DNA of 8,627 nt from an uncultured Candidatus Saccharibacteria bacterium (GCA_916049555.1 CAJZIB010000029.1:1-8627); one strand, 5' to 3'. Positions 1 to 6,893 are shown, numbered from the stretch's first letter. A program made the numbers and translations. The notes: generated by a model from the sequence alone, not told the origin.

Positions 1-47
1 TAATTTTTATAAAATTAATACGGCAAGTAATGAAAAAGGAACAGAAA

Positions 48-3000
48 ATGCCAAAACAAAGAAATAATAAACATAAGAAAAGCATTCTCGAACTAATCAC
101 AGCTGTGGTATTGTCTTCATTACTGACTTTATCGCCGTTATTTAGCTTGGTCTCGCAAAAAAATGATGTATATGCTGATGGTTTTTCGAATGCAGACATC
201 ATATTGTTGGAGGCAATCAAGAATGGTCTCAAGAAATGTATTGACAACGGTTTTCTTAAAAAAACAGAGATCCCAAATTCAAATGACTTAAAAGCCGAAA
301 AACTTTACAATAACACCGGAGATGTAAGAAAAGAGAACTTTGTTGCGCTGCCATATCGTTACGGAACTGGCAATACGCTCAGTGATGGTGGAGTAAGCTG
401 CAAAGAATTGTTTGAAGGTTTTTCTGGTGGTGCAAGTAATTCGTTCAATACTTATCTACAGCTTGGGGGTTCCGGGGCGCCAACAATTACAAATGGAACT
501 GACCCGACAGAACGAAAAAATGCATTCCTAGAAGCGCTAGGTTATAGTTCTGATGAAAGCGGAAATAAACAAGCGACTTGTGGCAAGTTGGTTTACTCTG
601 TTGTGAAAGGAACTATATCTACGGCGAATTTTACTAATACGATTTGTGTGAGTACGGATGCGGAAGGAAACATTGTGTCGTCTCGTGGTGCTGGAAAAAA
701 TCTTAACGAAGATGATTTCACAGATAAAGGTGGGGCCAGTAATCAGAACCTAACACTTAAGTATGAAGATGGTGCCATAACACTCAAGGTAGATACTTCA
801 AAAGACGTCGGTAACTGTACATTAGGTCCAGCAAAAGTCTATTCTAGTCAAAAAATTAAGAATGGCAACTCAAGGACAAACGCAAAAGACCTTTTTAATA
901 ATTTTTTTGACAGTATTCCAGCAAACTCATTGAGCGATGCGCATTCAGAGGTAATTGGCTCATCTAATGATTTTGATGTAAACGGAGCGCCCGCAGTTCA
1001 TGGTGGATGTGTCCCTAAAACCCTTAAAAAAGAGCTTAAAGCCGACTCTGTTTTGGTCAGAACTAGCGAATCAAAAAGTTCGGTTAGTGCTGAAAATACC
1101 AGCACCAATAGTGACCTAAATGCTGCCATGGGTAAGCATTATAAATATACAGGATCTCCTGACTACGACAAGTTGATGAAAATCCTGGTACCAAATTATT
1201 CAGCCCCTGATGATAATACTACAGCACTCGCTAGTGCCTATAACTGGTTTTATCTCCTAAATGATGTATTTAATGGAATAAGTGTTGATAATTCGATCAA
1301 GTGTAATAAAACACAACCTAGCAACGGTATCTATCTTAAATACTATAATCGATCCGATGATGATCCAGAGAAATTTGAAGAAGAATATTGTGCACTTGAT
1401 GAGGCTGCACTTAATCAAAAAAATACTACTGTGATTATGTCGGATGGTGAAGCTGGAAAGGTTAACGGTGCATTAAGGTCGAGTAGTGGGGTGATGATTG
1501 GGCTACTTACAGCTAGAGATGTACTAGACAATCTAAATAGACTAGATCTACCTTCACTCTGTGCACAGGATGGAAGTTTTCCGCTCTGTCGTGCTAACCC
1601 TTCGGAATGTCAAGAAGATCCTACAAAGGAGGATTGCCGTAATGCTAATAATGCTAGTGAGACTGGAGAAGACGGGCAAAACGGCGAGCAGGCTGTGTGT
1701 ATGCAAAATGCGGGTGCCTTAGGCTGGATCATCTGCCCTCTGATGTATGGTATTCGAGACGCTGCAAATGGTCTCTTTGAGAAAGCAGTGACACCACTCC
1801 TGCGTGTGCATGAATCAGTTTTAACGGGATTAAATAGTAATTCAAATTCACCAATGTACCAAGCCTGGTCGTTCTTTAGGAATGTCGCTAATATTATGTT
1901 TGTTATTGCCATGCTTTTTGTGATCTTTTCACAAATCACTGGATTTGGTATTGATAATTATGGCATAAAAAAGATCCTTCCTAAATTAATCGTAACTGCA
2001 ATTATTGTGAACTTTTCATATATTATCTGTGGTATTTTTGTTGATTTATCAAACATCTTCGGTGAAGGTATAAAAAATATTTTTGAGTCCGTTGCAGGTA
2101 GCACAACTGCTACAACCGAAAAACTTGGCGAGAACGTAGCAGCCTTAATTAATGAAGTAGTTGGTATGATCGCTACGGTTGCAGCAGCTGGAGGTGCTGC
2201 AGCTTTAGGATTAACCGCTGTAAATGCAGTCACCTCTGGCTCTCTACTAACAATTATCTTCCCAATCCTTGCCTTCATCGGATCTGCACTCATGGCTGCA
2301 TTCTTTGCAATGTTGATGTTGGGCCTTCGTCAAGCACTCATCATTATTATGATTGTTGTTTCGCCAGTAGCTTTTGTTCTCTATGCCATACCAAATACTA
2401 ACGGCTTATTCAAGAAATGGTTCCAGTTATTTAAGACTCTATTAATGCTATTCCCTGTATTTTGTTTCATGGTTGGTGGTGGATTCTTAGTCTCAAATAT
2501 CATTATTAAAGCTGATAGTGATATCTTTATGAAAATCATTGGTGGCCTAATCAGTATTGCACCATATTTTGCGGTTCCATCGATGACTAAAAATGCCATG
2601 AAGGGTTTTGATGGCGCTGTCGCCGGGCTTGGAACTCTACAACAGAAGGCAAATAATGCTGGAACGAGTATTAATAAGAAAATTACCAATTCTGATGCAA
2701 TGAAAGATTCTATGCAAAATGCCCAAATTGGTAAAATGCAAAGATATGTTGATAAATATAGGGGAACGGATGTATCTAAATTACAGCCATGGCAGAAAAG
2801 AAGATTGAGTAGCGCTGTAGGGTTTCTCAATAAAGACGGTCGTAAGACTGCAGCAATTGGTGCGGCAATGAAGGAATATGACTACAATAATAGTCAAGAA
2901 AATGTTGATAGGATTAATACTGCAGAAATGAATGCCCTAAATGATACTGTAAAAAGTGACTTAATGAGCTCATATAAATCTGGAAACCTGAGTACTGATG

Positions 3001-3716
3001 AAGCGATCTCGCAGCTAAACGTCGCTCAGGGATATGATTACTCAACTGGTACCGCTGAGGCAAATCGGGATAATGATAATAGAATTCGCGCACTCAGTTC
3101 TTACCTTGCTTCAACTAAGGATGGACAAAAAGCACTAGATGAGTTTATGAGTACTGGTAGATACAATGGCAAAACCATGAGTACAATCATGGGTAATTCA
3201 TCTAAGCGAGCAAAGGCCGTGATGGGTAGGAATATGATCGACAATCATGCCAATTTACGAGATAAGTATCAGGTTGCTTTTGACCAATTCGAAAATATGA
3301 GGGGAAGTGGAGAAATCGAGAGTATGACCGATGCCACTAATGGTCAAGCTGCACCTGGACAAGCCTTAAATTCTGAATTCAAGGATTCCCTATCGAATGT
3401 TGCTGGTAGGATGGATCTCGACGACGAGAATAAGCTGGGCAAGCAAGACTTTAGGAAATTCTACAATGAGAAAAATGGTGTATCAAGTGCAGTCTTTGGG
3501 ACGAGTGATACTGAATTTAAGAAGCTACAAGGTCTTGCAGATGCACGTATTAAGCAACTAAAATCTGATACAACTCTAATTTCGGGTCTATCGGACGAAG
3601 AGAAGAAATTCCTTTCACTTTATAGCACTGGTGGTGTAGACGCTAGCACGATTAGTAACGTTCTATATATGAAGGACGCAGGTGGTACGGTTACAGGCAC
3701 TATTGAACAGTCGTAA
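48..3716 (+). CDS. VirB6/TrbL-like type IV secretion membrane protein with large exported N-terminal domain
   Basis: This is probably the polytopic inner-membrane channel component of a type IV secretion or DNA-transfer machine. Residue numbers count from the upstream ATG at 30. I prefer the ATG at 48 (1222 aa) because AAGGA at 36-40 lies 7 nt before it, while the ATG at 30 has no good ribosome site. Residues 20-49 look like a signal peptide (basic start, hydrophobic core, V-Y-A before D50). Residues 50-610 are soluble, Asn/Ser/Thr-rich and hold about 14 cysteines, clustered at 511-569. Hydrophobic segments lie near 617-638, 649-675, 738-768, 769-789, 800-825 and 834-850, with a weaker Ala/Gly-rich one near 705-735. 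Residues 851-1228 are hydrophilic, apparently helical and cysteine-free. The G-L-R-Q-A-L and S-P-V-A-F-V-L-Y membrane stretch is the type seen in VirB6/TrbL-like proteins of CPR genomes. Other secretion genes would lie outside the window. The membrane topology is clear; the family assignment is by recognition only. Confidence 0.72.
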   Translation: MPKQRNNKHKKSILELITAVVLSSLLTLSPLFSLVSQKNDVYADGFSNADIILLEAIKNGLKKCIDNGFLKKTEIPNSNDLKAEKLYNNTGDVRKENFVALPYRYGTGNTLSDGGVSCKELFEGFSGGASNSFNTYLQLGGSGAPTITNGTDPTERKNAFLEALGYSSDESGNKQATCGKLVYSVVKGTISTANFTNTICVSTDAEGNIVSSRGAGKNLNEDDFTDKGGASNQNLTLKYEDGAITLKVDTSKDVGNCTLGPAKVYSSQKIKNGNSRTNAKDLFNNFFDSIPANSLSDAHSEVIGSSNDFDVNGAPAVHGGCVPKTLKKELKADSVLVRTSESKSSVSAENTSTNSDLNAAMGKHYKYTGSPDYDKLMKILVPNYSAPDDNTTALASAYNWFYLLNDVFNGISVDNSIKCNKTQPSNGIYLKYYNRSDDDPEKFEEEYCALDEAALNQKNTTVIMSDGEAGKVNGALRSSSGVMIGLLTARDVLDNLNRLDLPSLCAQDGSFPLCRANPSECQEDPTKEDCRNANNASETGEDGQNGEQAVCMQNAGALGWIICPLMYGIRDAANGLFEKAVTPLLRVHESVLTGLNSNSNSPMYQAWSFFRNVANIMFVIAMLFVIFSQITGFGIDNYGIKKILPKLIVTAIIVNFSYIICGIFVDLSNIFGEGIKNIFESVAGSTTATTEKLGENVAALINEVVGMIATVAAAGGAAALGLTAVNAVTSGSLLTIIFPILAFIGSALMAAFFAMLMLGLRQALIIIMIVVSPVAFVLYAIPNTNGLFKKWFQLFKTLLMLFPVFCFMVGGGFLVSNIIIKADSDIFMKIIGGLISIAPYFAVPSMTKNAMKGFDGAVAGLGTLQQKANNAGTSINKKITNSDAMKDSMQNAQIGKMQRYVDKYRGTDVSKLQPWQKRRLSSAVGFLNKDGRKTAAIGAAMKEYDYNNSQENVDRINTAEMNALNDTVKSDLMSSYKSGNLSTDEAISQLNVAQGYDYSTGTAEANRDNDNRIRALSSYLASTKDGQKALDEFMSTGRYNGKTMSTIMGNSSKRAKAVMGRNMIDNHANLRDKYQVAFDQFENMRGSGEIESMTDATNGQAAPGQALNSEFKDSLSNVAGRMDLDDENKLGKQDFRKFYNEKNGVSSAVFGTSDTEFKKLQGLADARIKQLKSDTTLISGLSDEEKKFLSLYSTGGVDASTISNVLYMKDAGGTVTGTIEQS

Positions 3717-3760
3717 TATTCGGTTGAATGACGCCCAGGTCTCTGAACCTATAGCCTATA

Positions 3761-3793
3761 AAAATAATACCTCCAGTGAGGTATTATTTTTTT
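3761..3793. terminator. Bidirectional intrinsic terminator between the secretion gene and folD
   Basis: A perfect 13-bp inverted repeat (3761-3773 with 3778-3790) encloses the loop CAGT. The arm starts with AAAA and ends in TTTT plus three further T, so both strands see a hairpin followed by a U tract. It lies 44 nt after the TAA of the secretion gene and 15 nt beyond the TAG of folD, so it probably ends both convergent transcripts. Confidence 0.9.
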
Positions 3794-3808
3794 ATCGAAT
3801 ATGAGTCC

Positions 3809-4612
3809 CTACTTCTCTCCTGCAGCAGCTAAAACATTTTCAAACAGCACCCCCACAGTCAATGGACCAACGCCGCCGAGCTTTGGCGTAATTGCCGAAA
3901 TATCGCTTCGTTCGCGAATCTCATCTGAAATGTCGCCAACTAGCTTACCGCCCTCACTTGCCGTTCCTGCATCGACAATCACCGCGCCAGAACGAACCAT
4001 CTCTGAAGTAATTAAATCTGGCGCACCAGTTGCCGTCACGATAATTTCATATTCTTTCAGCTTTGAAAAATCCGAACCACGATGAAAAACCTCGACCTCG
4101 AGGCCAGAATTCTGCCACATGGAAATTAGTGGCTTCCCCACCAACTTACCGCGCCCCACCACCGCAATTCTTTTTCCGGCAAGGTCAATATTATATCCAG
4201 TAAGTAACCAGTTAATTGCCGTCGCCGTCGCACTGTCAAATCTTCCGCGTCCAGATAGGCCATCAACGTCTTTCTCTGGCTGAATCAAAGAAACTACCTC
4301 CTCAGTAATCTCGCGGTCAACTAGCGGCAGCTGCACAATAATTCCAGACACCGTCTCATCCAGGTTGGCCTCAGTTACAACTGCAACTAGCGCTTCACGT
4401 GTCGGCTCAACCTTCGCATCAACCACCTCGACGCCAATATCCTCTCCGTATTGACGCTTCAGTTTTACGTATTTCTCAATCACTGGATTATCCGAATCGC
4501 GAATAATCACCAGCTTCGCTCGCTTCTTATTGCTGCGCAAAATCTGCACCAGGTGCGCCTGCCTCTCTTTAACAAACCCCACCAGTTCTCGTCCGTTCAA
4601 TTCTTTTACCAT
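3809..4612 (-). CDS. folD: FolD-type methylenetetrahydrofolate dehydrogenase/cyclohydrolase, divergent active-site loop
   Basis: FolD interconverts 5,10-methylene-THF, 5,10-methenyl-THF and 10-formyl-THF with NAD(P), in the cytosol, supplying one-carbon units. The 267-aa protein is slightly shorter than the usual 280-300. Visible family motifs are Y48-x3-K52 (the catalytic Tyr/Lys pair), GIIVQLPL at 90-97, EKDVDGL at 113-119, the Rossmann motif VVGRGKLVGKP at 151-161 and GGVGPLT at 246-252. The oddity is that the conserved P-C-T-P loop before the Rossmann domain is replaced by S-A-T-A (127-130), and roughly nine residues before it are missing. The usual ITPVPGG is ITPKLGG, and V-I-D-V-G is V-V-D-A-G-like. 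The ATG directly follows the murB TAA, and GGAG at 4621-4618 inside the murB end gives 5-nt spacing, suggesting translational coupling. Stop is TAG. Fold and family are secure; whether both activities remain is uncertain. Confidence 0.9.
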   Translation of the reverse strand: MVKELNGRELVGFVKERQAHLVQILRSNKKRAKLVIIRDSDNPVIEKYVKLKRQYGEDIGVEVVDAKVEPTREALVAVVTEANLDETVSGIIVQLPLVDREITEEVVSLIQPEKDVDGLSGRGRFDSATATAINWLLTGYNIDLAGKRIAVVGRGKLVGKPLISMWQNSGLEVEVFHRGSDFSKLKEYEIIVTATGAPDLITSEMVRSGAVIVDAGTASEGGKLVGDISDEIRERSDISAITPKLGGVGPLTVGVLFENVLAAAGEK

Positions 4613-5746
4613 TTATTCTCCAATTTCGTCTGGCTCTTGTTCAATCCTAAAACCAAACTTCTCAAACACAATATTCGCAATTTCTTCGCGTGCCGCTGCA
4701 AGATCAGCATAGGTTTTTGCGTCCTCATTAATTAAAATCAGAGCCGCTTTCTCGCTTACCTTCATACCGTGGAAGACCTTACCTTTAAGCCCCGCCTCTT
4801 CGAGAAGCCAACCAGAGTTCACTAAATTAGTACGTTTTTCAGGAGAGTCTGGCCCCACCTCTTTTGCGTTGCGCCAAACTTGGATTCCGCGAGCCTCCGC
4901 CTCGTCTGCTTCCTCATCGGTAAGGTAAACATTCTTGAAAAAGCTACCAGCACTCGCAATTTTTTCAGGATCAGGCAACTTGCTGTTTCGTACAGCCTTC
5001 ACCATGCGAGCAATATTGAGTGGGGAAAAATCCGTCTCGTGATGTTCATCTACATAGGCCTGCAGGGAACGATAAAATGGTGGATTGAGCTGCCCCTTCT
5101 TCACGCGAACAGTTGTGGCGTAAATAAAGTAGCGTCCGACATTTTCACCAGAGTTAAAAATCGACTTGCGATAGCTCATCTTCATTTCACTAGCTGGAAT
5201 TACCACGAATTCACCGGTTTTTGTGTCATAAGCATCAACAGAAACAATCACCTGTGTCACCTCTTGGCCATAGGCGCCAATATTTTGCACTGGTGCAGCG
5301 CCTGCAGTGCCTGGAATTCCTGCCATCGCCTCGATTCCGGAATATCCACGCTCGGAAACGTACGTCACAAGGTCGTCCCATTGCTCGCCGCCATAAGCCT
5401 TAAAATAAGCTATGTCGCCATCTTTAGAGTTTTCACCCTCGGAGATTTTACCTTCGGAGCTTTCACTCTCAGAAATTTCGCCCTCAGAACTTTCAACTTC
5501 AGGCCTCTCGACTTCGGAAATTCCCATAATGCGATCGAGGATAATCACTCCGTTGAACCCCTCATCTTTTGCAAAGGTATTCGCGCCGCCGCCGAGTACG
5601 CAAACTGGTAGATTGCGTTCCTTGGCAAACTGAAACGCCTCTGGGATTTCTTCCTTTGAAGTTACGGTAATCACAAAGCGTGCTGGTCCACCAATTCTCA
5701 TGGTTACGAGATTTCGAATCGGCACATTTTCTTCAATTTTCAACAT
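4613..5746 (-). CDS. murB: UDP-N-acetylenolpyruvoylglucosamine reductase (MurB, type I) with acidic repeat insertion
   Basis: MurB is the FAD enzyme that reduces UDP-GlcNAc-enolpyruvate to UDP-MurNAc with NADPH, the second committed step of peptidoglycan synthesis, in the cytosol. The start at 5746 (377 aa) is chosen because AGGAGG lies just upstream and the family's N-terminal pattern (N-V-P-I-R-N-L-V-T-M-R-I-G-G) follows; an ATG 51 nt further upstream lies within the promoter. Motifs numbered from this start are VLGGGANTF at 50-58 (FAD binding), GIPGTAGAAPVQNIGAYG at 143-160, YRKS at 192-195, SAGSFFKN at 265-272 with the catalytic Ser268, and IEQE near 368-371 where Glu371 matches the second catalytic acid. 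The protein is longer than usual because of a Glu/Ser-rich tract at 76-110 between two strands of the FAD domain. It is the first gene of a two-gene operon with folD, with stop and start abutting. Identification is firm. Confidence 0.96.
   Translation of the reverse strand: MLKIEENVPIRNLVTMRIGGPARFVITVTSKEEIPEAFQFAKERNLPVCVLGGGANTFAKDEGFNGVIILDRIMGISEVERPEVESSEGEISESESSEGKISEGENSKDGDIAYFKAYGGEQWDDLVTYVSERGYSGIEAMAGIPGTAGAAPVQNIGAYGQEVTQVIVSVDAYDTKTGEFVVIPASEMKMSYRKSIFNSGENVGRYFIYATTVRVKKGQLNPPFYRSLQAYVDEHHETDFSPLNIARMVKAVRNSKLPDPEKIASAGSFFKNVYLTDEEADEAEARGIQVWRNAKEVGPDSPEKRTNLVNSGWLLEEAGLKGKVFHGMKVSEKAALILINEDAKTYADLAAAREEIANIVFEKFGFRIEQEPDEIGE
5417..5521 (-). repeat. 15-bp tandem repeat (about 7 copies) inside murB encoding acidic pentapeptides
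   Basis: On the coding (minus) strand this tract reads as seven consecutive five-codon units: ISEVE, RPEVE, SSEGE, ISESE, SSEGK, ISEGE and a degenerate NSKDG. The middle units are most alike at both DNA and protein level, as expected for duplication by slippage followed by drift. It lies at residues 76-110 of MurB, where the family normally has a short connection between strands. The reading frame is kept throughout. Confidence 0.85.
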
Positions 5747-5767
5747 TTTCCTCCTCTTTTGTGAGTT

Positions 5768-5797
5768 ATAATACCTAATTTTAACATAGATTGACAA
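5768..5797 (-). promoter_or_regulatory. Probable sigma-70 promoter for murB-folD
   Basis: On the minus strand TTGTCA (5797-5792) is followed after 18 nt by TATTAT (5773-5768). Transcription would start near 5761, giving a leader of about 15 nt before the ATG at 5746, which still contains the AGGAGG ribosome site. The -35 box overlaps that of the divergent plus-strand promoter by five bases. Confidence 0.6.
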
Positions 5798-5819
5798 AAA
5801 GCATATTACATTGTATAAT
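5791..5819 (+). promoter_or_regulatory. Perfect-consensus sigma-70 promoter for the structured leader and 228-aa gene
   Basis: TTGACA (5791-5796), a 17-nt spacer and TATAAT (5814-5819) match the consensus at all twelve positions. The predicted start is near 5826, leaving a leader of about 117 nt before the ATG at 5943. Such a promoter implies strong basal transcription, with any control placed in the leader or in competition with the overlapping divergent promoter. Confidence 0.88.
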
Positions 5820-5829
5820 AATAATGCTT

Positions 5830-5881
5830 AGATACACTACCTAGGTGTGCTACGTACATTTTAGGTAGTCTTTTTGTATCT
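5830..5881 (+). promoter_or_regulatory. Leader hairpin I, terminator-like with U tract
   Basis: ACTACCTA (5836-5843) pairs perfectly with TAGGTAGT (5862-5869) around an 18-nt loop, and C-TTTTT follows at 5870-5875, as in an intrinsic terminator placed in a leader. AGATACA (5830-5836) can also pair with TGTATCT (5875-5881), giving an extended hairpin in which the U tract is bulged. The two outer pairings compete for A5836. Whether it terminates, attenuates or only stabilises the 5' end cannot be told from sequence. Confidence 0.55.
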
Positions 5882-5882
5882 T

Positions 5883-5925
5883 GTCAGAGTATGAGGAAAC
5901 CTCATCGCAAGCCACGGGCTCTGAC
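5883..5925 (+). promoter_or_regulatory. Leader hairpin II, nested stems just before the ribosome site
   Basis: GTCAGAG (5883-5889) pairs with CTCTGAC (5919-5925) as a closing stem. Inside it ATGAGG (5891-5896) pairs with CCTCAT (5900-5905) around AAA. AGCC (5910-5913) can pair with GGCT (5917-5920) around ACG, but this competes with the closing stem for C5919 and T5920, so two alternative folds exist. The structure ends three bases before the purine-rich ribosome-binding tract of the 228-aa gene. No known riboswitch class is confidently matched. Confidence 0.5.
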
Positions 5926-5929
5926 GTAG
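5891..5929 (+). CDS. Possible 12-aa leader peptide (uORF), very basic
   Basis: An ATG at 5891 opens a 12-codon frame, MRKPHRKPRALT, closed by TAG at 5927-5929. Half of the first ten residues are Arg or Lys, with two prolines. The frame lies wholly within leader hairpin II, and its stop overlaps the start of the AGGA/GGGG ribosome site of the 228-aa gene, an arrangement that could allow termination-reinitiation or attenuation. Its own ribosome site is poor (AGAG right before the ATG). It may simply be a chance frame. Confidence 0.25.
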   Translation: MRKPHRKPRALT

Positions 5930-5942
5930 GAAAGGGGAAGAT

Positions 5943-6629
5943 ATGGAATACAAGGCATCGAAAGTCAATGGCAAGAAGTACATCATGCAGGAAAATGGTG
6001 AGATCATCGGCCTCTACCTGACTGGTAGAAGAAAGACCTATGGTCTGAACGACACTGTCGAGATTAAATCGATAGCGATACCTGAATCGGAGGAAGCTGC
6101 AGATAACTCAGACGATTCCTTAGGTACGGTTAATCCGGACGGTACGGTCACTCTGGGGAAGGCATTAGGCTCCACCACTCAGCTTCAAGGCTCCGTTATT
6201 CAGATTCTCGGTGATGACGACAGCGCAGACTTGATTGTCCGCACCAAAGACAATAAGCTCCACAGTTTTAAGACTGAAGAAGTCCATCTGGCTGGTGTCA
6301 GTAATGCCACCTTCAATGCTCGGCGCAGATTATTTAAGTCGGAACAGGAATGGATCGACGACCTCTCGGATGTCTGCCGGAAGTTTGATGACCTGAACAG
6401 AAACAAGCATTGGTCGGAATCGTATCCCGTGGATGAAATCGTTGAAATTTATGGTGTTATGCAGCGACTCAAGGAAAAGGATTATGGTCAGTGGGAAGAC
6501 AGCGCCATTAAGGCACGCTTCAATGCCGTCTGGGCCGAACTTCGCGCCGCCTACAGTAACATCCTGATCAATGACCGCGATGATGATTCTAAGGATGTGA
6601 ATCCTGACGAATCAGAATCGAACGGCTAA
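5943..6629 (+). CDS. Hypothetical 228-aa acidic cytosolic protein behind a structured leader
   Basis: I do not recognise this protein. The start is supported by GGGG at 5934-5937 (5-nt spacing) with AGGA further upstream. It has no signal peptide or membrane segment. Residues 1-47 look like beta strands; the pattern G-R-x-K-x-Y-x-L-x-D-x-V-x-I (28-41) recalls the last strands of an S1/OB fold, but no complete S1 domain is visible. Residues 48-80 are an acidic, Gly/Thr-rich linker. Residues 81-118 form a second strand-rich segment (G-S-V-I-Q-I-L, then L-I-V-R-T-K-D-N-K-L-H-S-F) that could be a small barrel. Residues 122-212 are helical with many Trp and charged residues, and the last 15 are acidic and disordered-looking. 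Codons such as CTC, CTG, ATC and GAC are more frequent than in the secretion gene. It forms a single-gene unit with a consensus promoter and a strong terminator, so high or tightly regulated expression is likely. Function is unknown. Confidence 0.85.
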   Translation: MEYKASKVNGKKYIMQENGEIIGLYLTGRRKTYGLNDTVEIKSIAIPESEEAADNSDDSLGTVNPDGTVTLGKALGSTTQLQGSVIQILGDDDSADLIVRTKDNKLHSFKTEEVHLAGVSNATFNARRRLFKSEQEWIDDLSDVCRKFDDLNRNKHWSESYPVDEIVEIYGVMQRLKEKDYGQWEDSAIKARFNAVWAELRAAYSNILINDRDDDSKDVNPDESESNG

Positions 6630-6704
6630 GCTGTATATCTTAACGGCTAGGTCGCAGCATTTGGCGTCTGAATCACTTAATCCAAACTTCAAAAGCTACC
6701 AGAG

Positions 6705-6730
6705 TCCCCAGCGTCTTGCTGGGGATTTTT
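6705..6730 (+). terminator. Intrinsic terminator of the 228-aa gene
   Basis: TCCCCAGC (6705-6712) pairs with GCTGGGGA (6718-6725) around GTCTT and is followed by TTTTT. It lies 75 nt past the TAA. The stretch in between (6630-6704) holds no further gene that I can see. Confidence 0.92.
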
Positions 6731-6769
6731 CTTCCAAAAGATTTTACCCTAGTCAGCACCAGGGAATTA

Positions 6770-6778
6770 TGTTAAAAT
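6770..6778 (+). promoter_or_regulatory. Probable extended -10 promoter of the Lys-rich microprotein
   Basis: TG-T-TAAAAT (6770-6778) matches an extended -10 element. No convincing -35 hexamer sits at the right distance, which is common with extended -10 promoters. Transcription would start near 6785, about 17 nt before the ATG. Confidence 0.5.
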
Positions 6779-6801
6779 ATAACAGATAAAGAAAGGCACA
6801 A

Positions 6802-6891
6802 ATGGCAGTTAAGAAAAAGAAAATTGTGATTTCAAAGCTTAATCGTAACAATAATCACAAACACAGCGAGAAACGCAAACGCAATAAGTAA
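6802..6891 (+). CDS. 29-aa lysine-rich microprotein
   Basis: An ATG at 6802 with AAGG at 6793-6796 (5-nt spacing) opens a 29-codon frame ending in TAA. The product begins MAVKKKKIVISKLN and ends SEKRKRNK; it has about twelve Lys/Arg, two His, several Asn and only one acidic residue. The start MAVKKKK and the extreme charge suggest an RNA- or ribosome-associated peptide, similar in character to the smallest ribosomal proteins, but I cannot match it to bTHX, bL36 or another named family. Its separate promoter, good ribosome site and a terminator 3 nt after the stop make a real gene likely despite its size. It is convergent with the methyltransferase gene. Confidence 0.68.
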   Translation: MAVKKKKIVISKLNRNNNHKHSEKRKRNK

Positions 6892-6893
6892 TT

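Noticed and set aside
1610..2830. Three minus-strand frames opposite the membrane core of the secretion gene
   Set aside because: They are reverse complements of hydrophobic codons, without ribosome sites, promoters or recognisable proteins.
4880..5611. Long plus-strand open frame opposite murB, plus shorter ones at 5221-5403 and 5412-5633
   Set aside because: They are antisense shadows of a firmly identified MurB; the Ser/Glu/Pro repeat in the last is the repeat tract read in the other direction.
5824..5844. Six-codon frame ATG...TAG at the promoter start site
   Set aside because: Its ATG lies at or before the predicted transcription start and has no ribosome site.
5883..5925. Resemblance of leader hairpin II (CGCAAGCCACGGG) to the c-di-GMP-I (GEMM) riboswitch core
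   Set aside because: Only a short string matches; the GAAA-capped hairpin and the receptor helix of the class cannot be placed, so no riboswitch is called.
6621..6650. AACGGCTA direct repeat around the stop of the 228-aa gene
   Set aside because: Eight bases repeated once at a spacing of about 21 nt is expected by chance.
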